Assembly: GCA_025927795.1 (NCBI GenBank)
Contig: JAICKT010000029.1
Location: 1-19,719, forward strand
Length of the DNA: 19,719 bases
Origin: Parafilimonas sp.
GTDB taxonomy: Bacteria > Bacteroidota > Bacteroidia > Chitinophagales > Chitinophagaceae
Direction of reading: 5' to 3'
Below, in pieces: positions 8,643 through 14,942 of this stretch. The notes under the pieces were generated by a model, which did not search any database, had not been told where the DNA came from, and saw nothing but the letters and a program-made list of their open reading frames with translations. The position numbers and the translations under genes are program-made. The stretch's first letter is position 1, and each line of letters begins with the position of its first letter.

Positions 8643-8672
8643 GAATATTTATTCAGCTTTAAATAAATACTC
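8643..8672. terminator. Possible AT-rich hairpin between convergent genes
   Basis: GAATATTTATT and AATAAATACTC pair over 11 positions with one mismatch around an 8-nt loop, starting 3 nt after the stop codon of the dehydrogenase. The stem is nearly all A/T and no clean T tract follows, so termination activity is uncertain. Confidence 0.3.
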
Positions 8673-8728
8673 ACTTATGCACTTTACTTATTGCAGAATG
8701 TAAAACAAATAGTTTTTAAAACAAAGCC

Positions 8729-10126
8729 TTAATTGCTTTCAGCCGGTAAAATATTTTGATTTACCCTGAAGAAATTATGCGGGTCGTATTTCTTTTTAAT
8801 TTCTGTTAAACGCTGGTAATTGTGTTTGTAGCTTGCTTTAATTCTGTCCTGTCCTTCATTCATCATAAAATTTAAATATGCACCGCCCGCAGAATATGGA
8901 TGCGTTGCTTCCCAATAATCTTTACACCATTTTGTAATGGCTTCTGCATTCGCAGCATCAGGGTCAACACCAACAATTACGCCTGCATATTTTGTATCGC
9001 GGTAAGCCCATGCAGTTGCATCTTTTGCCACTCTTGACACCGCACCATTAATAGGATATAAATGCATTTGCGATAGTGGTGTTGGAATCTTCACACCAAA
9101 TTCAAAATGTTTGGCTCTTGCTTCTGGTTGAAGTGCATCAAAAAAATCTGCCCGCCAATACCATTGTAAGCCCGGCGGCAACAAACCATCAAATAATTTT
9201 TGTATAGCAGGATACGGCATTTCACCCACATGCTGAAACACAGGATTTTTTGCGAGTATGGGCTTGAATACTTCTTCTGCTTTATTCAAATCACCCGTAT
9301 AACACCAAACAATGCCGCAAAACTTTTTGTGATGCAGGGCTTCAGGAAAGGGCGGACCAGGTATTGTAAGTGTAGCAATAAAACCATTTAAATCATCAGG
9401 CGCATTACTAATAAACTCATCATACCATTCCATTATTTCTTCTGTTTTTTCAATCGGCCATAATGTTGGTCCGCCAAAAACATTTGTAACATCATGTGCC
9501 TGGAATTTGAATGAAGTAATGATTCCAAAGTTGCCGCCACCACCGCGAATTGCCCAAAACAAATCTGCATTTTGATTTGCATTTGCAGTAACGAATGAAC
9601 CGTCTGCCAACACTATATCAGCCTCAAGTAAGTTATCAATAGTAAGTCCGTATTTTCTTGCTAAATATCCAACGCCGCCGCCCAGTGTTAATCCTCCAAC
9701 ACCAGTTGTAGAAATAATGCCTGCAGGAACAGCCAGTCCAAATGCATGTGTAGCATGGTCAACCTCTCCCCAAACATTTCCGCCGCCAACACGAACCGTT
9801 TTTTTATCAGCATTTACCCGAATAAATTTTATGCCTGATAAATCAATTACCAAACCATCATCGCACAAACCCAAACCACCGCCGTTATGCCCCCCGCCTC
9901 TTACAGCTACCAGTAAATTATTTTCTCTCGCAAAATTTACCGCATAAATAACATCGGCAACATCCATGCATTTTACAAACATGGCGGGATGTTTATCAAT
10001 CATTGCATTATATACTTTGCGTGTATCATTATACGCCGCATCATTTGGAAGAATGATTTTACCTCTTAATTGAGAAGCTAAGTTTTCAATGGCAGCAGTG
10101 CTGATATTTTTTGATGAATTGCTCAT
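8729..10126 (-). CDS. FAD-linked oxidoreductase with BBE domain
   Basis: A 465-residue flavoprotein of the VAO/berberine-bridge type. The FAD-binding PCMH domain spans about residues 45-210: VRGGGHNGGG contains His80, the expected 8-alpha-histidyl attachment site for FAD, and GVGGLTLGGGVG (142-153) is the second hallmark. The Cys that gives the second covalent link in bicovalent relatives is replaced by Ile138 by my alignment, so attachment should be monocovalent. The C-terminal BBE segment (about 415-460) reads YLNFMMNEG, then YDPHNFFRVNQNI. No signal peptide is seen. The family oxidises sugars, alkaloids or aromatic alcohols with oxygen or a carrier. It lies 90 bp downstream of the AraC-type regulator on the same strand but has its own promoter-like sequence. 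The substrate is unknown. Confidence 0.94.
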   Translation of the reverse strand: MSNSSKNISTAAIENLASQLRGKIILPNDAAYNDTRKVYNAMIDKHPAMFVKCMDVADVIYAVNFARENNLLVAVRGGGHNGGGLGLCDDGLVIDLSGIKFIRVNADKKTVRVGGGNVWGEVDHATHAFGLAVPAGIISTTGVGGLTLGGGVGYLARKYGLTIDNLLEADIVLADGSFVTANANQNADLFWAIRGGGGNFGIITSFKFQAHDVTNVFGGPTLWPIEKTEEIMEWYDEFISNAPDDLNGFIATLTIPGPPFPEALHHKKFCGIVWCYTGDLNKAEEVFKPILAKNPVFQHVGEMPYPAIQKLFDGLLPPGLQWYWRADFFDALQPEARAKHFEFGVKIPTPLSQMHLYPINGAVSRVAKDATAWAYRDTKYAGVIVGVDPDAANAEAITKWCKDYWEATHPYSAGGAYLNFMMNEGQDRIKASYKHNYQRLTEIKKKYDPHNFFRVNQNILPAESN

Positions 10127-10146
10127 GGCATAATTTTTAAAAAATG

Positions 10147-10162
10147 AATAGTCAAAACTATT
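10147..10162. promoter_or_regulatory. Inverted repeat overlapping a -7-like element
   Basis: AATAGT-CAAA-ACTATT is a perfect 6-bp inverted repeat with a 4-nt centre, 21 bp before the start of the FAD oxidase gene. On the minus strand it contains TAGTTTTG (10153-10160), an exact match to the Bacteroidota -7 consensus TAnnTTTG. The -33 region is weak (no TTTG at 19-21 nt). Overlap of the inverted repeat with the -7 box would suit an operator, possibly for the neighbouring regulator. Confidence 0.4.
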
Positions 10163-10215
10163 AAGCCATGTTCTGCATCACTGTAACTTTTGATTCAAAC
10201 ACAGGTAATTTTAAT

Positions 10216-11307
10216 TCACGCAAGAAATTGAGAAGGCATGTACCCATATTTTTTTTGAAAGCATTTTGAAAAATAAGACGGGCTGCTGAAGCCGGTTTCA
10301 AAAGCTATTTCAGAAATATTACCAGCATTGTTATTTAATAATTTCAGCGCTTCTTTTAGCCGGTATTCTTTTATAAAACTATTGGGCGAATAACCGGTAA
10401 GTGCAATCAGTTTCCGGTATAATTGCGATTTACTGCAATGCACCGGTTTACTAAAATTATCTACTTGTAAATTGATATTATTCCAGTGCGCATCAACATA
10501 ATCCATCAACTGCGTAACAAAATTTTCATCCGCTTTTGTAAGAAAAAAGATATTCGCTTTACTTAAAGCGCCTGTGTTTTCATTTTCATACAACTCCCTC
10601 ACTTGCGATGAAATAATTATTTCCCCCTTTACAACTCCGCACATGCGTTTGGCTAATGTTATTGCATCTTCAAAAAGAGAAGGTTGCTTTGTTACCGGCA
10701 CGCCGGCGCTTAATCCTATTTTAAATTCGATATTATGCTCAACATCTTTATGAAAATCTTTAAACAAAGACTGAATGTTTAATGCCGCATGTACAGCAGT
10801 AGAAGCAGATGTAAATGAAATGAGATAATGATATGATGATTGTGTTACAATTTTACCATCATTTGCATTAAGCGTATCAATAATTTTATTGCTGAAATTT
10901 TTGAGTGAAGAAGTAAGGTTTTCATCAGCGCTTTGCAAAGGTGATGATTGTTTAAACGCAATAACCATAATAATTCTGAATGCACCTTCCCTGATAACAT
11001 TCAGCGTTTCGTTCTCTTCTTTTTCAGGGTCTTCAATTCTGCCTAAAAACGATTCAACAATACCTGCATCTACTTCTATTATCCTGTTGGGAATTTCTCC
11101 ATGTGCCTGCTTATGTAATGCATGAATGGCGCTTGCATCAGGCGCTTCCATTAAACAAAAAGCATTTTTGCGCTTTTCATCAAACCAATACGTTAAAGCC
11201 TTACAATCAAACTTGTCTTGAATTTTTAAATCTTCCTGGTGCAGTTGTGCTATATCTTCTGCAGTAACTGTTTCAGAAACATCATGGCGATCCATATAAA
11301 TTGGCAT
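10216..11307 (-). CDS. Transcriptional regulator: DUF4242, cyclase-like and AraC domains
   Basis: A 363-residue protein of three parts. Residues 1-90 match DUF4242 (MPIYMDRHD, TYWFDE, FCLMEAPDA, HKQAHG, EVDAGIVESFLG). Residues about 110-245 look like a class III nucleotide cyclase homology domain: RIIMVIAF at the first strand, KIGLSAGVPV, then AITLAKRMCGVVKGEIIISSQV. The catalytic metal-binding Asp expected after the first strand is absent, so it is probably a non-catalytic sensor or dimerisation unit. Residues 262-363 are an AraC DNA-binding domain (SQLYRKLIALTGYSPNSFIKEYR and ISEIAFETGFSSPSYFSKCF). DUF4242 relatives include nickel-binding proteins, so a metal or small-ligand input is conceivable. 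It probably controls the FAD oxidase downstream and perhaps the divergent isomerase. Its start lies 18 bp from the DUF559 cassette, which may have displaced its promoter. Confidence 0.9.
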   Translation of the reverse strand: MPIYMDRHDVSETVTAEDIAQLHQEDLKIQDKFDCKALTYWFDEKRKNAFCLMEAPDASAIHALHKQAHGEIPNRIIEVDAGIVESFLGRIEDPEKEENETLNVIREGAFRIIMVIAFKQSSPLQSADENLTSSLKNFSNKIIDTLNANDGKIVTQSSYHYLISFTSASTAVHAALNIQSLFKDFHKDVEHNIEFKIGLSAGVPVTKQPSLFEDAITLAKRMCGVVKGEIIISSQVRELYENENTGALSKANIFFLTKADENFVTQLMDYVDAHWNNINLQVDNFSKPVHCSKSQLYRKLIALTGYSPNSFIKEYRLKEALKLLNNNAGNISEIAFETGFSSPSYFSKCFQKKYGYMPSQFLA

Positions 11308-11325
11308 ACGAATATTTTTTATGTT

Positions 11326-11356
11326 ACCCTCTAAATCTCCATAAAGGGAGGCTTTT
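11326..11356 (+). repeat. Left inverted repeat of the DUF559 cassette
   Basis: This 31-bp sequence starts ACCCTCTAAATCTCC and ends AAAGGGAGGCTTTT. It matches the reverse complement of 11825-11855 at 28 of 31 positions, with differences at repeat positions 7, 11 and 16. Internally CTCC and GGGAG can also pair into a short hairpin. It sits 18 bp before the start of the AraC-type regulator and 52 bp before the DUF559 start. Confidence 0.8.
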
Positions 11357-11359
11357 AAC

Positions 11360-11392
11360 TTTGTAATTATTAAAAGTATTTCTTTTATTTTG
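11360..11392 (+). promoter_or_regulatory. Weak promoter-like sequence for the DUF559 gene
   Basis: TTTG at 11360-11363 is followed after 22 nt by TATTTTG at 11386-11392, one base short of the TAnnTTTG -7 consensus. The ATG is only 17 nt further on. It is inside the cassette, so the gene could carry its own promoter when it moves. The assignment is tentative. Confidence 0.25.
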
Positions 11393-11408
11393 TCAGCGGG
11401 CGTTAAAT

Positions 11409-11825
11409 ATGCACAACAAATCTCCTTTTAAAAAAGATGGAATGTTTAATGAAGCAAATCCGCTTGTATTTGAATTAGCAAAAAATCTTCGCAAGAATAT
11501 GACTCACGCGGAGATGATTTTATGGAATAGTTTAAAAGCGGGAGTAAATGGATTAAAATTTAGAAGACAACATCCGCTTGGAATTTATGTTGCCGATTTT
11601 TATTGTCATAAAGTAAAATTAATAATTGAGGTAGACGGAAGCATTCACGATAAAAAAGAAATAAAAGAATATGACATTAAAAGAGAAAATGATTTAATAA
11701 ACGATGGTTATACTGTTATACGATTTTCAAATAAACAAGTACTAACCGAAATTGAATTTGTTCTTTCAACCATAACCACCCACACTCAAAATTTATTAAA
11801 CAACTATAAAAATTCAACAACTTAA
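11409..11825 (+). CDS. DUF559-domain protein (Vsr-like putative endonuclease)
   Basis: A 138-residue cytoplasmic protein. Residues about 21-115 form the DUF559 domain: FELAKNLRKNMTHAEMILWNSLKA, FRRQHPLGIYVADFYC, LIIEVDGSIHD, then KRENDLINDGYTVIRFSNKQVL. The family is related to the very-short-patch-repair endonuclease fold; Asp63, Glu74, Asp76 and His80 are candidate active-site residues, all in conserved segments, so the protein looks intact. The start at 11409 was chosen because the first residues precede the domain at the usual distance; a downstream Met at residue 12 is an alternative. It lies between 31-bp inverted repeats and on the strand opposite the AraC gene. Its role is unknown; a nuclease acting on the flanking repeats to promote spread is my inference. 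Confidence 0.9.
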   Translation: MHNKSPFKKDGMFNEANPLVFELAKNLRKNMTHAEMILWNSLKAGVNGLKFRRQHPLGIYVADFYCHKVKLIIEVDGSIHDKKEIKEYDIKRENDLINDGYTVIRFSNKQVLTEIEFVLSTITTHTQNLLNNYKNSTT

Positions 11826-11855
11826 AAAGCCTCCCTTTAGGGAGGTTTGGAGGGT
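11825..11855 (-). repeat. Right inverted repeat of the DUF559 cassette
   Basis: Plus-strand sequence AAAAGCCTCCCTTTAGGGAGG followed by TTTGGAGGGT; its reverse complement matches 11326-11356 at 28 of 31 positions. GCCTCCC-TTTA-GGGAGG forms a compact hairpin that could stop transcription leaving the DUF559 gene. The outer end supplies GGAGGG (11849-11854) six bases before the ATG of the isomerase gene, by chance or selection a Shine-Dalgarno-like position in an organism group that seldom uses one. Confidence 0.8.
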
Positions 11856-11860
11856 ATTAT

Positions 11861-12916
11861 ATGACAACACTTAAAGGTCCGGGAATTTTTCTTGCACAAT
11901 TTATGGGCGATGAAGCGCCATTCAATAATTTAAAAACAATTTGCGAGTGGGCGAAAAGCATCGGCTTCGTTGGCGTGCAAATTCCAACGTGGGATGCACG
12001 TTGTATCGATTTACAAAAAGCGGCAGAAAGTAAAACCTATGCCGATGAATTAAAGGGAACAATTAATGAATGCGGATTACAAATAACTGAACTGTCAACA
12101 CATTTACAAGGTCAGTTGGTGGCAGTGCATCCTGCTTATGATGTTTTATTTGATGGATTTGCGCCGGAACAGTTTCGCAACAATCCAAAGGCAAGAACAG
12201 AATGGGCAGTTCAGCAATTAAAATATGCAGCAAAGGCTTCACAAAATTTAGGATTGAATGCACACGCAACTTTCAGCGGGGCTTTATTATGGCAAACTGT
12301 TTATCCGTGGCCGCAGCGTCCTGCAGGTTTGGTTGAAACAGGTTTTACAGAACTTGCCAATCGCTGGTTGCCTATATTAAATGAGTTTGATAAATGTGGC
12401 ATTGATCTGTGCTATGAAATTCATCCGGGAGAAGATTTGCATGATGGTGTTTCGTATGAAATGTTTTTAGAAAAAGTAAATAATCATTCACGTGCGTGTT
12501 TGTTGTATGATCCATCACATTTTGTTTTGCAGTGTTTAAATTATTTAGAGTATATAGATAATTATCATGAACGCATAAAAATGTTTCATGTAAAAGATGC
12601 AGAGTTTAATCCAACAGGAAAGCAGGGTGTGTATGGCGGTTATCAAAGCTGGATAAATCGCGCAGGTCGTTTTCGTTCATTAGGCGATGGTCAGGTTGAT
12701 TTCAAATCTATATTTAGTAAACTGGCACAATATAATTTTAAAGGTTGGGCTGTTATGGAATGGGAATGTGCATTAAAACACCCGATTGATGGCGCAACAG
12801 AAGGTGCAAAGTTTATTAAAGACCACATCATTCGTGTAACAGAAAAAGCGTTCGACGATTTTGCTTCAGCAGGTGCAGATGAAAACTTAAACAAGTTGGT
12901 ATTAGGATTGCAGTAA
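11861..12916 (+). CDS. Sugar phosphate isomerase/epimerase-family TIM barrel
   Basis: A 351-residue cytoplasmic xylose-isomerase-like TIM barrel without a signal peptide. Likely metal ligands are Glu186 (LCYEIHPGEDL), Asp217 (LLYDPSHF), His243 (MFHVKDAEF) and Glu300 (AVMEWECAL). RFRSLGDGQVDF (271-282) is a typical loop before the last strands. It differs in length and motifs from the exported barrel at 5063-5950, so the two are distant relatives rather than recent duplicates. The cytochrome c gene follows after 16 bp and is probably co-transcribed. The start codon lies 5 bp after the DUF559 cassette; the N-terminus MTTLKGPGIFLAQFMGD looks complete, so the cassette did not cut the gene but may have replaced its promoter. 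It probably converts a keto sugar or its derivative. Confidence 0.93.
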   Translation: MTTLKGPGIFLAQFMGDEAPFNNLKTICEWAKSIGFVGVQIPTWDARCIDLQKAAESKTYADELKGTINECGLQITELSTHLQGQLVAVHPAYDVLFDGFAPEQFRNNPKARTEWAVQQLKYAAKASQNLGLNAHATFSGALLWQTVYPWPQRPAGLVETGFTELANRWLPILNEFDKCGIDLCYEIHPGEDLHDGVSYEMFLEKVNNHSRACLLYDPSHFVLQCLNYLEYIDNYHERIKMFHVKDAEFNPTGKQGVYGGYQSWINRAGRFRSLGDGQVDFKSIFSKLAQYNFKGWAVMEWECALKHPIDGATEGAKFIKDHIIRVTEKAFDDFASAGADENLNKLVLGLQ

Positions 12917-12932
12917 GTTTTAAAACTTACGC

Positions 12933-13349
12933 ATGAAAGTATTTATTTTTCTTATTGCAATTTCTTTATTGGCCGCATGCGGTGCCGGAACCGGTGAAAC
13001 AAGTAAAAGTGATAGCGCTAATCCAACGCAGGATATTCAAAATATAGGCGGAACCGGTGCTGATACTGCACAAAATATTTCGGGCAGCCAGTTAATTGCA
13101 GCCAATGATTGTTTAACCTGTCATAAAATAGATCAAAAAAGTGTTGGACCTTCTTACACGCAAATCGCAAACCGTTATGAAGACAACCAAGGGAATGTTG
13201 AAAATCTTGCTGATAAAATTATTAAAGGCGGCAAAGGTTTATGGGGTAATGCGGCAATGACGCCACATCCAAACCTTAGCGAACCGAATGCACAGGAAAT
13301 GGCGAAATACATTTTATCTTTAAGAAATACATCAGACACAACAAAATAA
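12933..13349 (+). CDS. Lipoprotein cytochrome c, class I (first of a pair)
   Basis: A 138-residue lipoprotein: the signal sequence ends in the lipobox LLAAC with Cys16, followed by a flexible Gly/Thr/Ser-rich linker (about 17-50). The haem c site is Cys60-x-x-Cys63-His64 (NDCLTCHKID) and Met109 in NAAMTPHPNL is the expected sixth ligand. The C-terminal helix reads AQEMAKYILSLRN. It is a periplasmic or membrane-tethered electron carrier, probably accepting electrons from the dehydrogenases of this region. It lies 16 bp after the isomerase gene. The haem domain is closely similar to that at 13419-13817, so the pair arose by duplication. Confidence 0.95.
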   Translation: MKVFIFLIAISLLAACGAGTGETSKSDSANPTQDIQNIGGTGADTAQNISGSQLIAANDCLTCHKIDQKSVGPSYTQIANRYEDNQGNVENLADKIIKGGKGLWGNAAMTPHPNLSEPNAQEMAKYILSLRNTSDTTK

Positions 13350-13382
13350 TTTGTTATTGATTTAATGTGGTTAATACATTTG
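13350..13382 (+). promoter_or_regulatory. Bacteroidota-type promoter for cytochrome c - DUF1080 operon
   Basis: TTTG (13350-13353) and TACATTTG (13375-13382) are separated by 21 nt, a full match to the Bacteroidota primary sigma factor pattern TTTG-N19-21-TAnnTTTG. It lies directly after the stop codon of the first cytochrome and 36 nt before the start of the second, so the second cytochrome gene and DUF1080 gene can be transcribed independently. Confidence 0.6.
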
Positions 13383-13418
13383 TAAGATATATTTCACCAC
13401 TTTTAAAAAAAATAAAAA

Positions 13419-13817
13419 TTGAAAAAATATTTTATCACTACTCTGCTGCTTGGTTTAATTGCAGCCTGCAGCAACAATTCGAATAATAATAATAACAGCG
13501 ACTCATCATCGACTACTGTTGCACCGGCAGCAAATGATATTACTGCCAATCCCGATTATAAAAAAGGACTGGCACTTATTGCAGCAAATGATTGTCTTAC
13601 TTGCCATAAGATAGATGAAAAAGTTACAGGTCCTGCTTACCGCGATGTAGCTAATAAATATGAGAATACTGATGCCAATGTAAAAATGCTTGCGGATAAA
13701 GTTATTAAGGGGGGTTCGGGCAATTGGGGGACTGTACCGATGACACCGCATCCTGCGCTTACAGAAGCTGACGCAGAACAAATGGTTAAATACATATTGC
13801 TACTAAGAAACAAATAA
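13419..13817 (+). CDS. Lipoprotein cytochrome c, class I (second of a pair)
   Basis: A 132-residue lipoprotein cytochrome. The start codon is TTG: it is the only start that gives a complete signal sequence (KKYFITTLLLGLIAAC, lipobox Cys17), and the upstream region is A-rich rather than Shine-Dalgarno-like. An Asn/Ser-rich linker follows (18-40). The haem site is Cys59-x-x-Cys62-His63 (NDCLTCHKID) with Met108 in VPMTPHP as sixth ligand. The eleven residues LIAANDCLTCH are identical to the first cytochrome. The DUF1080 gene follows after 4 bp, so the two are almost certainly co-expressed. Expected role: electron acceptor for an extracytoplasmic sugar dehydrogenase. Confidence 0.95.
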   Translation: MKKYFITTLLLGLIAACSNNSNNNNNSDSSSTTVAPAANDITANPDYKKGLALIAANDCLTCHKIDEKVTGPAYRDVANKYENTDANVKMLADKVIKGGSGNWGTVPMTPHPALTEADAEQMVKYILLLRNK

Positions 13818-13821
13818 TAAA

Positions 13822-14577
13822 ATGAGAAAAATTTTTGCACTTGTTATTGTGATAACATCCGTTATTGCATGTAATTCTTCTTCTACATCTAGCGACTCAA
13901 CAGACACGACAACAACATCAGCAGACACCGCAACTTCAACCGGTAATTCAAACACAAATGATACAGGCTGGATTGCTTTGTTTGATGGAACAACATTAAA
14001 TGGATGGCATACTTTCGGCGCAACTTCAGTAAGCCCGAAATGGAGTATTGACAGTGGCATGATTCATTTTAATCCAAAAACAAAAGGCGATGATGGAGAT
14101 TTAGTAAGCAATGACAGCTTTGAAAATTTTGATTTGAAAATTGATTGGAAAATTGCAAAGGGCGGCAACAGTGGAATTTTATTTTATGTGCAGGATGATA
14201 AACCAAAATATGAAGACACATATAAAACCGGTCCTGAAATGCAGGTGTTGGATGATGAAAGAAATGAAGACAATAAAACTCCATCACATCATGCAGGAAG
14301 TTTATATGATATGATACAGGCAACACCAGGTGCTGTTAAACCTGCAGAAGAATGGAACACTGCTGAGATTGTAAGTAATAACGGCAAACTTGATTTTTAT
14401 TTGAATGGAACACATGTAGTAGATACACACATTTTTGATGATAACTGGAAAAAAATGATTGCAAACAGTAAGTTTAAAGAATGGCCTGCATTCGGAACAT
14501 TTAAAACTGGTCATATTGCATTACAAGACCATGGGTTTAATGTTTGGTATAAAAATGTGATGATAAAAAAACTGTAA
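13822..14577 (+). CDS. DUF1080 (3-keto-disaccharide hydrolase family) lipoprotein
   Basis: A 251-residue lipoprotein: signal sequence ending SVIAC (Cys17), a Ser/Thr/Asp-rich linker (18-45), then the DUF1080 beta-jelly-roll domain from about residue 49. Family hallmarks are WIALFDGTTLNGWH (50-63), DFEIxx-type strand FDLKIDWKIAKGGNSGILF (103-121), GPEMQVLDDERN (137-148), a SHHAGSLYDM segment, and the end GHIALQDHGFNVWYKNVMIK. DUF1080 members include 3-keto-glycoside hydrolases that cleave 3-oxidised glycosides. Placement directly after a cytochrome c and near flavin dehydrogenases supports that role: the dehydrogenase makes the 3-keto glycoside and this protein cleaves it in the periplasm or at the cell surface. 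The small membrane protein gene follows after 9 bp. Confidence 0.94.
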   Translation: MRKIFALVIVITSVIACNSSSTSSDSTDTTTTSADTATSTGNSNTNDTGWIALFDGTTLNGWHTFGATSVSPKWSIDSGMIHFNPKTKGDDGDLVSNDSFENFDLKIDWKIAKGGNSGILFYVQDDKPKYEDTYKTGPEMQVLDDERNEDNKTPSHHAGSLYDMIQATPGAVKPAEEWNTAEIVSNNGKLDFYLNGTHVVDTHIFDDNWKKMIANSKFKEWPAFGTFKTGHIALQDHGFNVWYKNVMIKKL

Positions 14578-14586
14578 TTTGTTCTT

Positions 14587-14815
14587 ATGAATACTCCTGC
14601 AGCCAGTGAATTGATAATTGTTTTTATAACTATCCTGATCTTATTTGCTTTTGCAAGATATTTTTGGAACTTAATGAGCGAAGCAAAAAAAAACAAATCG
14701 CTATTTAGAGGCACAAATAAAATTACTGGCAGAGATTGCTGCTAAAGATGGAGTTGATATTGATACTGTTTCGAACGTTCTTGCGCAGGCAGGAATTAAT
14801 AAAATTAAATTATAA
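14587..14815 (+). CDS. Small membrane protein interrupted by a one-base shift at A9
   Basis: The ATG lies 9 bp after DUF1080. The first frame gives one membrane segment (SELIIVFITILILFAFARYFW, about residues 7-27; shown in parts here) and then a run of nine A (14685-14693). Read straight on, it ends with unrelated residues at 14745 (52 codons). If the run counted eight A, the frame would continue through RYLEAQIKLLAEIAAKDG and VSNVLAQAGINKIKL to the stop at 14813-14815, giving a 75-residue protein with one helix and an amphipathic soluble tail. The second frame is plainly protein-like and stays open, so I take the whole as one gene. The cause may be slippage at the A run, a real frameshift, or a base-count error. 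I do not recognise a family. Confidence 0.55.
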
Positions 14816-14833
14816 CAGCACTTATATAATTTT

Positions 14834-14862
14834 AAGAAGCCGGTTAACAGCCGGCTTTTTTA
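14834..14862 (+). terminator. Intrinsic terminator after the cytochrome - DUF1080 operon
   Basis: AAGCCGG-TTAACAG-CCGGCTT followed by TTTT: a 7-bp GC-rich stem, 7-nt loop and T tract, 19 nt after the last stop codon. It is identical at 28 of 29 positions to the terminator at 16562-16590. Confidence 0.85.
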
Positions 14863-14942
14863 TTTAAACTAACCCTTATGGAATAATAGAGTTACCTTTT
14901 AAGGAAATCAAAATTTAATCAAATCAATAAAACACATATATT

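Larger units (their letters stand above)
11326..11855 (+). mobile_element. 530-bp putative mobile cassette with a DUF559 gene
   Basis: The unit consists of a 31-bp inverted repeat at each end and a single gene, with almost no spare sequence: the right repeat begins at the last base of the stop codon. It separates the AraC-type regulator from the isomerase at 11861, ending 5 bp before the latter's start codon. No transposase is present and I find no convincing target-site duplication (left flank ends TATGTT, right flank begins ATTATATG). Its mobility is inferred from the layout. From memory, similar CTCCCTAAAGGGAG-type repeats next to DUF559 genes are frequent in Bacteroidota, but I could not check this here. 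Confidence 0.55.

Noticed and set aside
11849..11854. GGAGGG as a true ribosome binding site
   Set aside because: It is part of the conserved inverted repeat, and other genes here lack such sites, so its position may be accidental.
11320..11862. Target-site duplication around the DUF559 cassette
   Set aside because: Flanks TATGTT and ATTATATG show no convincing matching direct repeat, so none is claimed.
14511..14714. Minus-strand open frame over the end of DUF1080 and the small membrane gene
   Set aside because: Overlaps two plus-strand genes in close operon spacing and has no recognisable domain.
14587..14815. Programmed ribosomal frameshift as the certain explanation
   Set aside because: An A9 run allows slippage, a true mutation or a base-count error; the sequence cannot tell them apart.
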